Assembly (NCBI GenBank): GCA_017654935.2
Contig: CM065699.1
Location: forward strand, 5,927,193 to 5,991,192
Reading direction: 5' to 3'
Length of the DNA stretch: 64,000 nucleotides
DNA from: Phymorhynchus buccinoides
Lineage: Eukaryota; Mollusca; Gastropoda; Neogastropoda; Raphitomidae
Shown here in pieces: positions 9,127 to 21,102 of the stretch. The notes beneath the pieces were generated by a model that saw only the letters and a list, made by a program, of their open reading frames with translations, was not told the DNA's origin and did no database searches. How positions within the stretch are numbered: the stretch's first letter is position 1; every line of letters starts with the position of its first letter. The position numbers and the translations under genes are program-made.

Positions 9127-10218
9127 CTGAGATGTTCGAATGGCAAAACACAGTGAATGTCTGTCGGTTTGCCTGTCTTTCTCCGTCCCTGTCTCTCCAC
9201 CCACTCACCCCTCTATCTCTGTCTGTCTCTCTATGTATATACATATAATAATAATAACAAAAAGCACACCAACAATGTGAACAACAACAAAGCAACAAAA
9301 ACAAAACGAGGCTAACAACTAAATTAACGATATTATAATTGACAACAAGATAACAATATCGTCAACAACAACTATAAGAATTTCATCGACAAGTACAACA
9401 ATTATGACAAAGACGATGATGACAATAGCAGAAGTAACAACAACAACAACAACACCAGAACGAACAGCAACACAATGACCACAAACCTCAACTGCAGTAG
9501 CCAAAAATAAAGAAAACAAGAGGCAAAGCCTTCACGGATCATTCGAACAGGAACATGTGGGACAACAACAAAGATTGAGGGGTGTCTAAAGTACAAGACT
9601 GCCAATAACATTTTAAAGTACAAATGAATCTATCGTTAATGGATATAACTAAAAAAATATATTTAAAAGTGCCCCTGCCGAGAATCGGACCCGGCACCAT
9701 TAGCAGGACAGACGGACACTCTACCATTGACCTATATGAGCTAACTTGGTTAACACGACTGAGCCTAAAACCAGCTCTCACACACACACAAACAAGAAAG
9801 TAATGACCGCAACAACATTGAAAGCAACAACAATGCTACACGTGTTCCCTTTGTAAGGTGATTGTCCTTCATTTTGACTCTAAAAGATAGAGGGGAGGGT
9901 TAACCTTTTCGTACCATTTAACTTTATTGTACCATCTGCTTTTCGACCCAATGTTAGATAATTGTGGTTAGTTTCTAGAGTACAAACAGGTTTGCGCGTT
10001 GTTTGGGTACATGCGTACCCCCTCCCCCCCCCCCCTCGCTTAAAATCGTAGATATCAAAGAAATCACGTCATGCTTGCGTCATTGTTTGCGTCATTTTGA
10101 GGGGTACGCAACCCCCCTTGGTACTCTTTGTTTCTACGAAAAATGGTAAACTTTTCCGGCAAAATCATATGCATGCCATGAACGATTCTTAGACGCAAGG
10201 GATTGTGAGAGGGGACAC
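9127..10218. other. Intron, AAC-rich then unique
   Basis: 9240-9480 is AAC-rich on the plus strand. 9830-10135 has no recognised feature. 10143-10215 matches the duplicated intron blocks at 2570, 11640 and 20050. Confidence 0.5.
9655..9746 (-). mobile_element. tRNA-derived repeat
   Basis: The minus strand shows a D-arm-like TAGGTCAATGGTAGAG and a T-arm-like GCCGGGTCCGATTCTCGGC with four to five pairs, followed by an AT-rich stretch. The T-loop is not canonical and no intact acceptor stem is visible, so it is taken as a SINE head and not a working tRNA. Confidence 0.5.
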
Positions 10219-10308
10219 ACACACACACACACACAGGCACATACGCACGCACATACATACGCGCGCGCACACACACACACACATACACACACACACACAC
10301 ACACACTT
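10219..10308. repeat. (CA)n/(GC) microsatellite
   Basis: CA-rich dinucleotides lie directly downstream (minus strand) of the next exon's donor. Confidence 0.9.
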
Positions 10309-10310
10309 AC

Positions 10311-10385
10311 TGCATATGCCCTGCTTGCAAAGAAGACCATAGCCGCAATTGGAATCACTGGAACATTGCGCGCCATCACTCATTC
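10311..10385 (-). CDS. EB-like four-Cys exon, type b (block 2)
   Basis: A 75-nt exon, phase 1-1, with acceptor TTGCAG at 10386-10391 and donor GTAAGT starting at 10310. It encodes CSSDSNCGYGLLCKQGIC with C-x5-C-x5-C-x4-C. The CGYG signature places it with exons 363 and 18652 (type b). Its block lacks a recognisable type a exon. The function is presumably one module of an extracellular repeat protein. Confidence 0.8.
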
Positions 10386-10429
10386 CTGCAACACCACAAC
10401 AATAACATCGAGAACAACATTATCAACAA

Positions 10430-11300
10430 CAACAGCAACAAGATCAACATCAGTATCAGCAACAACAGCAAAAGATCAACATCAGTATCAACAACAGCAG
10501 CAAAAGCATCAACATCAATAACAGCAGCGACAAAATCAACATCAATATCAACAACAGCAGCAAAACGATCAACATAAAATTTTATATCAACAACAGCATC
10601 AAACAGATCAACATCAATATGAACAAGAGCATCAAACAGATCAACATCAATATGAACAAGAGCATCAAACAGATCAACATCAATATGAACAACAGCATCA
10701 AACAGATCAACATCAATATCAACAACAGCAGCAAAAAGATCAACATTAATATCAACAACAGCAGCAAACAGATCAACATCAATGTCAACAACAGCGGCAA
10801 AACGATCAACATCAATATGAACAACAGCAGCAAACAGATCAACATCAATATGAACAACAGCAGCAAACAGATCAACATCAATATGAACAACAGCATCAAA
10901 CAGATCAACATCAATATGAACAACAGCAGCAAACAGATCAACATCAATGTCAACAACAGCGGCAAAACGATCAACATCAATAACGGCAGCAAACAGATCA
11001 ACATCAATATTAACAACGGCAGCAAAAGGATCAATATCAACAACAGCAGCAAAAGAATCAACATCAATATCAACAACAGCAGCAAAAGGATCAACATCAA
11101 TATCAACAACAGCAGCAAAAGGATCAACATCAATATCAACAACAGCAGCAAAAGGATCAACATCAATATCAACAACAGCAGCAAAAGGATCAACATCAAT
11201 ATCAACAACAGCAGCAAAAGGATCAACATCAATATCAACAACAGCAGCAAACAGATCAACATCAATATTAACAACAGCAGCAACAAATTCAACATCACAA
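10430..11300. repeat. 33-bp CAA-rich minisatellite
   Basis: About 25 units of 33 bp are built on ATCAACATCAATATCAACA and AGCAGCAAAA. Homogeneity is highest at 11040-11260, and units become degenerate toward 10430. Multiples of three give N/S-rich (+) and L-rich (-) ORFs that are artefacts of the repeat. Confidence 0.9.
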
Positions 11301-11489
11301 GAAAAACAATTGTGTATGCTAGTCAGTCGTTTCCGATCATGACTACCAGATAACAGAGGGGTCAGATACTATTCTGGCGGGCTGGGCGATAATTTGTTTA
11401 TATTGGAGATGCCTTGACCAGGAATTATTGTACCAGTACCAAAGTGTTAAACAGTCGGAAGATGTTTTCAGTTAAACAAAATACTTCTC

Positions 11490-11587
11490 CTTCTTCTTCC
11501 TCTTCCTCTTCTTCTTCTTCTTCTTCTTCTTCTTCTTCTTTTTCTTCTTCTTCTTCTTTTTCTTCTTCTTTCTTCTTCTTCTTCTTA
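11490..11587. repeat. (TTC)n microsatellite
   Basis: TTC triplets with a few T expansions. Confidence 0.9.
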
Positions 11588-11696
11588 GAGCTGCCAGACT
11601 ATTTTCTCACATGACAGACCTCTCCATCCTTATGTGGTACGGAAATCGTAAACTTATCCTATGAAATCATACGCATGTAAATAACAATTCCAAGAC

Positions 11697-11796
11697 GCGA
11701 GACTTCAGACTTCAGACTTCAGACACTTTATTTTACAAGGAAAAGAATTTAGGCTGGGCCTAGTCTTCCATTCTGTCCTTGGTTCTAAGCATGCAA
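11697..11796 (-). mobile_element. LINE tail with GAAGTCT repeats
   Basis: Read on the minus strand it has ACCAAGGACAGAATGGAAGA, TTCCTTGTAAAATAAAGTG and then three GAAGTCT units. It is the same family as 61, 3966, 18436 and 18757. Confidence 0.65.
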
Positions 11797-11880
11797 CATG
11801 TAACTAATACTATAAACCAACACGCAACATATAACTAATACTATAAACCAACACGAGAGACAGTGAGCGTGGAGGGGTTT

Positions 11881-11963
11881 GACACACAAACACACACGCG
11901 CGCGCCCGCACGCCCGCACGCACGCACGCGCACGCACGCACACGCACACACGCACACACACAA
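11881..11963. repeat. CA/CG dinucleotide tract
   Basis: Alternating CA and CG steps form a purine-pyrimidine alternating tract in the intron of block 2. Confidence 0.9.
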
Positions 11964-12071
11964 ATGCTATTACTAACATGTTTATTGATCATACCACCAT
12001 GTCTTTCTTCCTTGTTAAAAATCATCCCTTTGTCATTGTTAATAACTATGAGACTGTTCCCCCTTCCCCCA

Positions 12072-12387
<316 letters not shown>

Positions 12388-14487
12388 CTACTTTAGTAAC
12401 TGCTGACACTCATATACATATTTCGCAATCTCGCTGATAACATTGTCATTTGATATTAAATTGGTTGGTAGCGCGTTTTGGATTATGTATTTGTCTTCAA
12501 CATGTTTTAAAAAGTGCTTTCTTATATCGTCATATGTGATACAATTATCTAAGAAATGAATTTCATCTTCGATTTCATTACATTCTAAACATAATCTTCT
12601 TTCCCTTGGAGTTTTAGTATATCTACCTTTTTCTATTTTAAGGTCGTGACAAGAAATTCTTAATTTACATAATGATTGTTTTTGGTTAAATCTTATGAAA
12701 GAGTTTGCTAAATATGGTTCCATTCTATATTCTGTAGTAATACTGTTGTAAAATGTAAGCTTTGATTCTGTTTCTGATTTTCTTTTCTTCCAAAATAATA
12801 TGTATTCAGCCTTTAATTTATTTTGGACAACATGACATAACTTATTAATATTAAAAGTATGCTGGTTGTTCCAAACATGCTCCAATCCAATTAGGTTAAG
12901 AATTTGTTTGACAAATTTAAACCAAGGTGTTTGATGATCTTCATTCTTTAACATGTTCGTGTATATGATTTTGATAGGAGAGTTGTCTTTAGATTCTAAA
13001 ATATGGTACCAGAACTTTATAATCTGATTGATTATTGTTAAGCTAATTGGCAAACTTCCGAGTTCTCCAATAACAGCTAAGTTTGTAGCTTTTTTGTGAA
13101 CTCCTAAAATTTGCTTGAAGAACTTATGTTGAGTATGCTCATGTGGTAATTTGTTTGAAAGGCATTGATTAAACATGTTTTCTAGAGTAAAGTTGTCATT
13201 TAACTTCAAGCAAAAAGGTAGCCATATATCTGCACCATACATCAATATTGGTGACACAAGACTATCAAATAGTTGTAAAACAATTTGATCATTAATATTT
13301 TCATTTTGAAACGTTCTTTTTAGGATATATGTTGCTTTGTTCCCTTGCTTGCTTAGATGTTCTGCTGCCATATCAAGTTTTCCTGACCTATGAAAAATTA
13401 TTCCGATATATTTGTATTGTTCTTCTGTTTCAATGAATTTTGTACCACATTTAAAGAATAATCGAGTTTTAGGTTCTGTTTGAGAAAATATTATTACTTT
13501 AGTTTTTTTAATGTTAATTTGCAACCCCCATTCCTTACAATTTAAGTATAATTGATCTAATGTTAATTGTAAACCTCGTTTAGATGTTGCAAGGAGTATA
13601 AGATCATCTGCATATAATAAAGTAGATATACATGTATTGCTCGAAGGATCCAGTGTTGGTGAATCATCTTTTGGAAGCCAGTTTGTTAAATCGTCTATAA
13701 ACATATTGAATAATGTTGGACTTAGTGAGTTCCCCTGCAGAATTCCTCTTCGCATATAGACTGAATGACAAATTCCATTTTTTCCAGCTGAGTAGATTTG
13801 TGTATTTGTGTGCATGCTTTTAACCAAATGAAACCATTTACCGTTGATACCAAATCTTTGTAATTTTATTAATAGTCCTTCGTGTGAAATGTTATCAAAC
13901 GCTTTCTGAAAGTCAACAAAACATGCATACAATCTGCCATTACGCGATTTCATTGTGTGGTCTACAATACTTTTTAAAATAAAGATATTATCCGTAGTTC
14001 TATGGCCTTTTCTAAAACCTGCTTGTTCCTTAGATAACAAATTGTTTGATTCTAAGTACTCGTTTATTCGAGCGTTTAGTATTTGACATAAAACATTGCC
14101 TAATGAACAATTAAGTGTGATTCCTCTGTAATTGCTGGGGTTTGTTTTGTCTCCCCCTTTATGTATAGGAACTGAAAGGCCTTTTTTCCACAAATCTGGA
14201 TATTGGCCGGTTTCTGAAATTAAATGAAATATGTTTTTTATTGTGGGTAATAATTCTGAAATCCCAGCTTTCAGAAATTCATTCCTTATTCCATCTATTC
14301 CGGATGACTTGTTCTTTTTTAATTTCTTGATAGCTTTTATAATTTCTATATCAGATATCTCATAATCCACCTTAGCGTCATTCAGAGCCGCTTTTTTGCC
14401 TTCATTTTCTGGATTTGCATCTGTTACTACATCTTCTTTGCTCTCTATATCAACTTCTTTTCCTATTAGTTTTTCAAGATGGGTCAT
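12388..14487 (-). pseudogene. LINE ORF2 reverse transcriptase, near complete
   Basis: An open frame of 699 codons. Residues 35-345 form a non-LTR reverse transcriptase: KSSGIDGIRNEFLKAG near 60-75, motif A CFVDFQKAFDNI near 189-200, RGILQGNSLSPTLFNMFIDD near 247-266, and LLYADDLILL near 290-299 with both catalytic aspartates present. A zinc-knuckle-like CLECNEIEDEIHFLDNC lies near 633-649. Upstream coding sequence continues in another frame at 14500-14700 (KYFLARKTYNKMIKKKKR, LNENPNAV), separated by a stop and a frameshift in an A-run. The endonuclease is missing. The copy is recent but inactive. The clade is uncertain, though the tail resembles the 4418 fragment. Confidence 0.88.
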
Positions 14488-14695
14488 CCATTTTTAATAG
14501 GTAGTGGTTGTGTCTGCTCTTGAGTCTCCATGGATTGTAATTCTTTCAAGGTTTTCTAAACAGCGTTTGGATTTTCATTCAAGTTTTTGTTAAATAAAAT
14601 TAATAACCTGGCTTTGTATATTCTCTTCTTTTTCTTAATCATTTTGTTATATGTTTTCCTAGCAAGGAAATATTTTTGGTGAAGTATTTTGTTGA
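14488..14695 (-). mobile_element. 5' part of the LINE, truncated at (GT)n
   Basis: Minus-strand coding for KYFLARKTYNKMIKKKKRIY and LNENPNAV belongs upstream of the RT domain. A nonsense codon follows LNENPNAV. The element stops where GT/GC dinucleotides begin at 14696. Confidence 0.65.
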
Positions 14696-14752
14696 ATGTG
14701 TGTGCGTGCGCGTGTGCGTGCGTGTGTGCGTGTGTGCGCGCGTGTATGTACA
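14696..14752. repeat. (GT)n/(GC) tract, right of LINE
   Basis: TG and CG steps bound the 5' end of the LINE, so both of its ends lie in alternating dinucleotide DNA. Confidence 0.85.
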
Positions 14753-16061
14753 GGTTTTTGTGTGTAGCTTGTGAATTTTCATGTTCTGCTTGTTTATCTT
14801 TTGATCTATGTTTTGCTATGAATGGCTTGATGTAAAAATTATAAAAAAAGCATAATATAATACTTATTCGATGTCCATCTGTGTCACGGCTCGTGTGGAG
14901 TTGTGCCCCTTTTCTATGCACTGTCTGTGTGCTAGCGAGCGTGTGTGCGTAGTCGTGCTTGTGTGTCTTGCTCTCTGTGCGTTCGTGTCACTACAACTGT
15001 CTTTGCTATTTCTTTTTTCTAAAATCTGTGTCAGTAGGTGGGATTGCGCGTGCAAGGCCTGCATTTCATTGGTCGCCCGTCTGTCTTGAAAATCTCGTGT
15101 TTTTCGTGGGAGTTAGTGAATATCTGTCAAGTGTATCGGCTTCGAAACCGGTGCAGTTTGAACACACTGTTTTTTGCCTGCACGTTAAACGGGTCACCGT
15201 TCCAGCTTGGGGCTGTTGGGTGCCGTTTGGTTTGGCGTGGGAGTCTGAGTTTGATTCCCCCCTTTCCTCGTCTTCAATCTGTGTTGCTCTGTGTGGTCGT
15301 ATTTGTGAACACAGTAGTGTGTTCGTTGTCTCCTTGTGGCAGACCTTTGTCCTTCCGGGTCGTCGTCCATGTGTAGGCCTACTGGCGTGGCTGCAGTTGG
15401 TGCTGGCCGACTACAGGGGTCGTGGACTCACCGACGTGATCTCCCCTTACTCACCTAATCCCTTGCAACTACTGGCGTGGCTGCAGTTGGTGCTGGCCGA
15501 CTACAGGGGTCGTGGACTCACCGATGTGATCTCCCCTCACCCACCTAATCCCTTGCAACTCCCTTGGTCCAAGATTGTCCCTTCACACTTCCCTTGTCTA
15601 CTTCGCCCACTCTGGAACTTCCTTGCCCTTTTCCCCATGCTTCTTCATCTTCGTCGTCACCAAACTACATGGAACTCTGGCACTGGAGGGACCTTCTTGT
15701 GCATTGTGATTTTTGTGTGTGTAGTACAGACTGCTCGGGTTTAGAGGTCTCGTTAGGCTTAGGCTTGAGAACTGGGATTTGTGTTGTCTGGTGCGTGACA
15801 GACGTGAAGACAGGCAGAACGGATCATAATTATTATTATTTTGTGGTTATTAATTAATCTTATGTTTGATTGGTCAATTTATTTTGAGTATAGACATATT
15901 TGCTTAGAATGGTGAATAAAACCTGTGACTTGATTCATATTTCGGTGTTCGATTCTATGTTTTTGTGTTGTCGAGTGTTAGAGTGGGTTGGATAAAGGGA
16001 GGGAATAAGTGCAGCCCCTTAAGGGATGTTACAATCTGGAAATAACATTTTGACTTTGACT
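14753..16061 (+). other. Unassigned repeat-like stretch with 90-bp duplication
   Basis: Two 90-bp copies start at 15379 and 15469 (CTACTGGCGTGGCTGCAG). A 261-codon frame at 14959-15744 spans them but matches nothing I know. The stretch ends near 16055 in ATTTTGACTTTGACTTTGA, a LINE-like short tandem tail that meets (CA)n. It is probably retroelement-derived. Confidence 0.4.
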
Positions 16062-16096
16062 TTGACACACACACACAAACACAACATAAACACACA
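16062..16096. repeat. (CA)n microsatellite
   Basis: CA dinucleotides with AA interruptions abut a GACTTT tail. Confidence 0.85.
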
Positions 16097-16290
16097 CTGA
16101 GAATAGAAAGAGATTGATGAAGAAAATAAACCCACATCCACCCTCACTTTCTACCCCCCCAAAACAAAAACAAAACAAAAAAAGAAAAAAAAAGAAAAGA
16201 AAGAAAGAAATGGACTTCTACAAACGTATACTCTTTTGCCCACTGTAGAAGAGCAACGAAAAAAGAAACAAACAGCTAAAGCATGCTTAC

Positions 16291-16422
16291 TGCAGGATTT
16301 GTCCGTGGCAAAGAGGTGGTAACCCGTGTCACAGGCACACTGTTGGTTCTGACACGAAGAGTGATCTTTGACACACTTCGCCCCTTCACCGCAGGCCTCG
16401 CCCATATCAGACTGATGAAGCC
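16291..16422 (-). CDS. EGF-like six-Cys exon (block 2)
   Basis: A 132-nt exon, phase 1-1, with acceptor ACCAG at 16423-16427 and donor GTAAGC starting at 16290. It encodes LHQSDMGEACGEGAKC and CACDTGYHLFATDKSC, spacing C-x5-C-x6-C-x4-C-x-C-x12-C. It has two more residues in the last loop than its paralogues at 6759 and 25766 and is the most diverged of the three. It sits between the 114-type exon 18061 and the type b exon 10311. The EGF-like call rests on C-x-C and the following TGY. Confidence 0.85.
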
Positions 16423-16476
16423 CTGGTATCACGCAAAACATTCCCTTCATAGGGGATAGATCCTTCGGCTTCAATA

Positions 16477-16714
16477 CGATGGCTTGGAGTCAAAACGGAC
16501 AATCTTTATACAGTCCATTGACATATTATTGAACTTATTACGAAAACCAATAACTTGCATATAAAAAAAAGACTGCTGAAATATAAAAAAGGAATAACCC
16601 CCTTTTTTATATTTCTGCGTTCATTGTTTGATACAAGTTATTAGTTTTTGTAATAAATCCAATAATATGTCAACGGATTATCTAAAGATAGTCCGTTTTG
16701 ACTCCAAGCCATCG
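16477..16714. mobile_element. Foldback MITE, 238 bp
   Basis: Two arms of about 110 bp are inverted copies: CGATGGCTTGGAGTCAAAAC at 16477 and its complement ending at 16714, with a centre near 16595-16605. It lies about 50 bp upstream of the acceptor of the 16291 exon. A transcript would form a long hairpin. Confidence 0.85.
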
Positions 16715-17633
16715 ATTATAGTTCTCTCGCCTTCTGGAAGTTCTGTGCCAGCAACTTCCATCTGTGGCGATCGGATCCATACTTTCTGCCACCATCTCAT
16801 TTTCAAGTCACAAGTCGAGTCACAATTTTTTGTCCAGGGGAAAAACATGGAAATACATATGTAGTGGCACGTAAACGATAAACAGTAAATAGATAAGCTC
16901 ATAGTTCAAATATTAAAATAGAACTTTCACGCAAAACTCAAGCGTACATAAACAGCACCCCCCCCCCCCTCTCTCCCTCTCTCTTCTGCCCTATTATCCC
17001 ATCCTTTAGCCCTCAATGGTCTTATAAACTATTTTAAACCCGTCTTCTCTTTTCAGCTCCTTCTAAATCTAAATCTTCATGGAATGGCTGAGGGTAACGA
17101 CTAGATCAAGAAACTGCACTGATAAATGGATACATTATATTTCACAATAGAAATTGGAATCCAGTAAGAATCAGAATCTTACTAGAACAAATTAAAATTC
17201 CCATTTTTGAATTTCAATTTCTACTGGATTTCCTTCAGTAGAAATCGGAATTCTAATTTGTACTAAATGCCAGTAGGAAATGGAATTTAGTACACATTGG
17301 AAGTTTGTTTTCTACTCTCAAACGTACGTGAAATTAAATTAAATAAGACTTAGAATGTTACGAAAAGCGGTGCTAAAATAGCAAAACCTTTTTACCTTTT
17401 AACGATGTACAATTTTGTGTTTAAACGATATCATTAAAACTTTTTATCATAAATATGACGTATTATTGTTTATTCATTGAGATGTAGGTTGTATTGGAAA
17501 ACATCTCATGAAAAATGTTATCTAAGAAGCAGCATCTTGCCTTGTTCTGGACAGTGACAGGTTAGGACAAAGTTAGGGACAGTTTCTTGAAAGAGAAAGA
17601 ACAAATTATAATAGTCAAAGCCAGGAACGAAAA
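16715..17633. other. Intron conserved with block 1
   Basis: 16985-17117 (ATTATCCCATCCTTTAGC, GGCTGAGGGTAACGACTAG) matches 26765-26895. 17527-17560 matches 28800-28830. 17120-17310 is AT-rich with several short inverted repeats. No gene is seen. Confidence 0.7.
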
Positions 17634-17764
17634 AGTGTGTGTGTGGGGGGGGGGGGGGTTGCGCGTGTGCGTGCGTGCGTGTGCGTGCGTGCATGCGTGT
17701 GCGTGTGTATATGTGTGTATGTGTGCTTGTGTGTGTGTGTGCGTGCGTGCATATGTGTGTGTAG
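17634..17764. repeat. (GT)n/(GC)n tract with G-run
   Basis: GTGTG, a 14-base G-run, then GTGCG-type alternation. Confidence 0.9.
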
Positions 17765-18060
17765 TGAAAGTGCAACTTTATCTGTTCTTAAAGACCCACC
17801 AGGCCACGTTTCAAAATCACGGGTTTCACGTGTTTTCCCTCTTATAGCTGGTAAGAAATTTTGTTTTGACCAGGTTTGACTCCCATACAAGTGTCCCCAA
17901 ATTGAAAACGAACATCATTTTAAAGAGCAGCCTCAATTTGAAGTTGGGGACATGTATATGCGGGTCACAGCTACCCAGAAAAAAAAGAAGGGACTTAATC
18001 GTGGTGCGTCAGTGTGTCTTTAATAAGAAATAAAGTTTGACGTGGAACAGAACCACTCAC

Positions 18061-18174
18061 TACATTCCTGGTCCACCTCATCATACAGTCCTGTGCACTG
18101 ACACGTGCTGCTCGTACAAGCGGCGCCACTGGGACAATTGTTTGTCGATGTACAAGTCGTCCCCGTTTTCTTCT
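18061..18174 (-). CDS. Six-Cys EB/EGF exon, 114-nt type (block 2)
   Basis: A 114-nt exon, phase 1-1, with acceptor TTTCAG at 18175-18180 and donor GTGAGT starting at 18060. In the exon frame it encodes CTSTNNCPSGAACTSSTC and QCTGLYDEVDQEC. The frame is blocked upstream by stops, so it is not visible as a long ORF. Spacing is identical to exon 9013 (C-x5-C-x5-C-x4-C-x-C-x10-C). AATAAAGTTTGACGTGGAAC downstream of the donor is shared with 8980. It opens block 2. Confidence 0.85.
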
Positions 18175-18435
18175 CTGAAATGTTTGAATGGCAAAACACT
18201 GTGAATGTCTCTCGCTCTGTCTTTTGTGGTCAATCCTGAAAATGCATTCCTGAAAACGTTACCCCTCTCTTTCATTCTTTCTCTCTCTCTCCTATGGATT
18301 TCCCCCCTTTTTGGTTTGATTTAACAATTCCCCCTTCCCACTGTTCCCTTTGACATGGGCAGATGTCCGGTTCATTAAAACGTTGTTCATGTTCTCTCCC
18401 TCTCCTTGCCTGATTGCTTCGTCCTAGACTTGCTT

Positions 18436-18515
18436 TCGTCCCAAGGATAGAGTGTAAGAATAGGCTTGGCCAAAACTCTCAATCCTCGTGTAATCAAGTT
18501 TTTCAACTTTCTTTC
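18436..18515 (+). mobile_element. Diverged LINE tail
   Basis: CCCAAGGATAGAGTG, AATAGGCTTGGCC and CGTGTAATCAAG match the tail family with many changes. Confidence 0.45.
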
Positions 18516-18651
18516 CGTTTGTCTTTCTGTCTGCCTTCTCCTTTCTTTAACCCCTCCCTTTCCCCCTCATCTCTCTACGTGTGTCTCTGTTTCGGTCTCT
18601 GGACCCCCCCTTCTCTCTCTCACTCTCTTATCCACCAACAACCAAACTTAC

Positions 18652-18726
18652 TGCATGCGTTCTGCTCACAACGAGTACCATAGCCACAGTCGGAATTACT
18701 GGAACAAGGCGCATTAGCCCCAGCTT
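18652..18726 (-). CDS. EB-like four-Cys exon, type b (block 1)
   Basis: A 75-nt exon, phase 1-1, with acceptor TTGCAG at 18727-18732 and donor GTAAGT starting at 18651. It encodes CSSNSDCGYGTRCEQNAC. Together with 363 it shares CGYGTRC-x-QN, a closer match than to type a. It ends block 1, and the next exon on the minus strand, 18061, lies only 477 bp away. Confidence 0.82.
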
Positions 18727-18756
18727 CTGCAATGCGACAACACGGATAAACTTCAA

Positions 18757-18834
18757 ATTTCAAAGGCTTTATTTTACAAGGATACGAATTAAGGCTGGGC
18801 CTTGTCTTCCATTCTGTCCTTGGTTCTAAGCATG
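18757..18834 (-). mobile_element. LINE tail, minus strand
   Basis: On the minus strand: ACCAAGGACAGAATGGAAGA, then CCTTGTAAAATAAAGCC and TTTGAAATTTGAAG. It lies 25 bp upstream of the acceptor side of exon 18652. Confidence 0.65.
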
Positions 18835-19082
18835 CATACATAACTAATACTGTAAGTAAACATTTAGACACAGGAACTTCACCAACAGAGACAACAACAG
18901 TAACATAGCAACGACATGGTAGGCAGAGCATCAACATCAGCAATAAAAACAAGCAGAACAGAAAACTAACCGACCGAATAACAAACAAACAAAGAAAGAA
19001 ATGAAAAACACCTCTTTCACTACAATTTACTTCTTCTACTAGTAGGCCTACTACCATTACTACTCCTACTACTATTATTGCT

Positions 19083-19116
19083 AATACCACCATCACCACC
19101 ACCACCACCACTACTG

Positions 19117-19187
<71 letters not shown>

Positions 19188-19188
19188 G
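19083..19188. repeat. (CAC)n then (CTA)n microsatellite
   Basis: CAC triplets followed by about 27 CTA triplets. Confidence 0.9.
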
Positions 19189-20049
19189 GTTATTTATAGA
19201 GCGTTATAACATAACAACGTTGAGAAACGTCAAACAATAACAGCAGCAACAAGATCAACATCGCAAGCGTAACACTATGGACAATGAAAGCATAGACACC
19301 GACCACATCGACAGAATCGAGGACCATGGATACAACAGCAACTCCCCCGAAGAAGGAGTGTGCCTGCCCACGTGGCGGGGTAATCAAAAACGGTCACACA
19401 CACGTAACGTTCTAATCCCTAGCTGATGCATTTGTACCATAGTGTTCAAGTGATTCGGCTGCTGGGATGATTCCCTGGAGTCTTTTAGCCAGGGTACATC
19501 AACATCAACAACAACAACAGCATTATCATCAACAATACCAACAACAGCAACAACATGGACAATTGCAAAATCACCTCAGTAACCTGATAAGATGCATTCT
19601 AGAGTATTAAAAGAACTAGCAAATGAGATAAGATTGCCCTTAAAAATGGTGAAATCCATAAAGACTGGAGGAAAGCAGAAGTAGTTGCAATATTTCAAAA
19701 ACATACATGACCTCAAACATTTGTTAAGAAACGCACACTAGAATTGTCTTGTTATGGGCTAGCAGGCTTATAGAGAAGAATTAATGACTCATGGCTAAAC
19801 TAAGTCACACGTATCCTACAGTTCATTTATTGATATAAAGCTACTGGAAATACACTACAAACCAGGTGGTACAAATGTTTCTTGTGATCCGTAGCCTACG
19901 TTTTAAAGGAAACATTATAATTACTATTATTACAGAATTATGCTAAAATTATGAACTACATCGTTGTATGAAATCGTAGGACTGCATCAGCGGTGTTGAA
20001 ATGTTGGTGGTTGTCGGATTATAAGTTGGTAAGATAGAGCTCTCTATCC
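19189..20049. other. Intron, no recognised feature
   Basis: AAC-rich patches at 19230-19260 and 19500-19560. The remainder is unique. No exon-like cysteine module with splice sites was found. Confidence 0.5.
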
Positions 20050-20144
20050 TTAGGTGGTGTAAAAAAGGTACACTTCTCAAACTTCACGTGCACTCTACGA
20101 ACAATTTATTCCTAGACGCGAGACAGAGTGAGAGGCGATGGGGT

Positions 20145-20207
<63 letters not shown>

Positions 20208-20394
20208 TAAGTATTTGTGCATGCGTGCTCGCACGTATGCACAAACATACAAACATATACATGCATGCACACAGACACATACAAACACCAATGCAAACAC
20301 TTACATGCGCGCACACGTACACACATACACACACACATGCACAATGTACACATGTATGTATATGCACTCACATAATGTTTTTATTTCTTTATCT
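20050..20394. repeat. Duplicated intron block with (CA)n
   Basis: GAACAATTTATTCCTAGACG precedes CA dinucleotides at 20146-20203, matching 10143-10310 and 2570-2895. CA/GC alternation continues to about 20370. Confidence 0.75.
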
Positions 20395-20589
20395 CTCTCT
20401 CTCTCTCTCCGTTTCTTTCTCTCTTTTTCTCTCTGTCTCTATCTCTCTTTTCCTGTCAATACTGAAAGAGCATTCCTGAAAATAATTATCTTTCTGCCAT
20501 TCTCTCTCTCTCCAGTTTTCTGAATGTGTGCCTCTGACTGTCTACCTGCTCAATTATTTCTCCCTCTGTCTGTCTGTTTCTCTGTATAT

Positions 20590-20667
<78 letters not shown>

Positions 20668-20669
20668 TT

Positions 20670-20702
<33 letters not shown>
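20395..20702. repeat. Uninterrupted (CT)n then (CA)n before exon
   Basis: A short CT tract, spacer GAGCATTCCTGAAAA at 20469, a continuous CT tract 20593-20664 and CA dinucleotides 20671-20702. This is the insertion-free counterpart of 2932-5607. Confidence 0.9.
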
Positions 20703-20703
<1 letters not shown>

Positions 20704-20713
20704 TCGAACTTAC

Positions 20714-20788
20714 TGCATTTGTTCTGTTGACACTCAAGGCCTTTGCGACAATCAGAATTGCTGGAACAAGATGTGCCAGCCCCCGCTT
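20714..20788 (-). CDS. EB-like four-Cys exon, type a (block 1)
   Basis: A 75-nt exon, phase 1-1, with acceptor TTTTAG at 20789-20794 and donor GTAAGT starting at 20713. It encodes CSSNSDCRKGLECQQNKC, differing from exon 5623 at few residues. It lies between EGF exon 25766 and type b exon 18652 in block 1. Confidence 0.82.
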
Positions 20789-21102
20789 CTAAAAAACAAC
20801 AACATGGACAATAACATCAACAAACAAGACCAACAAGCAAAACAATACGAACAACAAAAACAACATAGACTTCAACAAAATTGAGAACAAATAATACATA
20901 AGGCTACAATAGCAACAAAAACACCATCATCAACATTAGCAGCAAAAGCAACAACATAGACAAAAAGATCATCATTAACAAGACAGTTGACGAACACAAC
21001 ATCATTGGCAATGACAGTAACGATATCAACACATACAACAAAAAAGGAAAGTGACGATAGCAACAATGGTAACAACAAGAACAAAACACACACAAACTGC
21101 CA
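20789..21102. other. AAC-rich intron
   Basis: Plus-strand AAC-rich sequence. AAGGAAAGTGACGATAGCAA at 21043 matches 5971 in the paralogous intron. No gene. Confidence 0.6.

Noticed and set aside
10582..11353. Leu-rich and Asn/Ser-rich ORFs of about 240 codons
   Set aside because: Products of the 33-bp CAA-rich minisatellite.
14959..15744. 261-codon ORF
   Set aside because: No family recognised. It spans a 90-bp duplication and ends near a LINE-like tail, so a host gene is not supported.
20050..20360. A further 75-nt exon expected from the duplicated flank
   Set aside because: No C-x5-C-x5-C-x4-C coding sequence with splice sites is present. Only the flank and CA tract remain.
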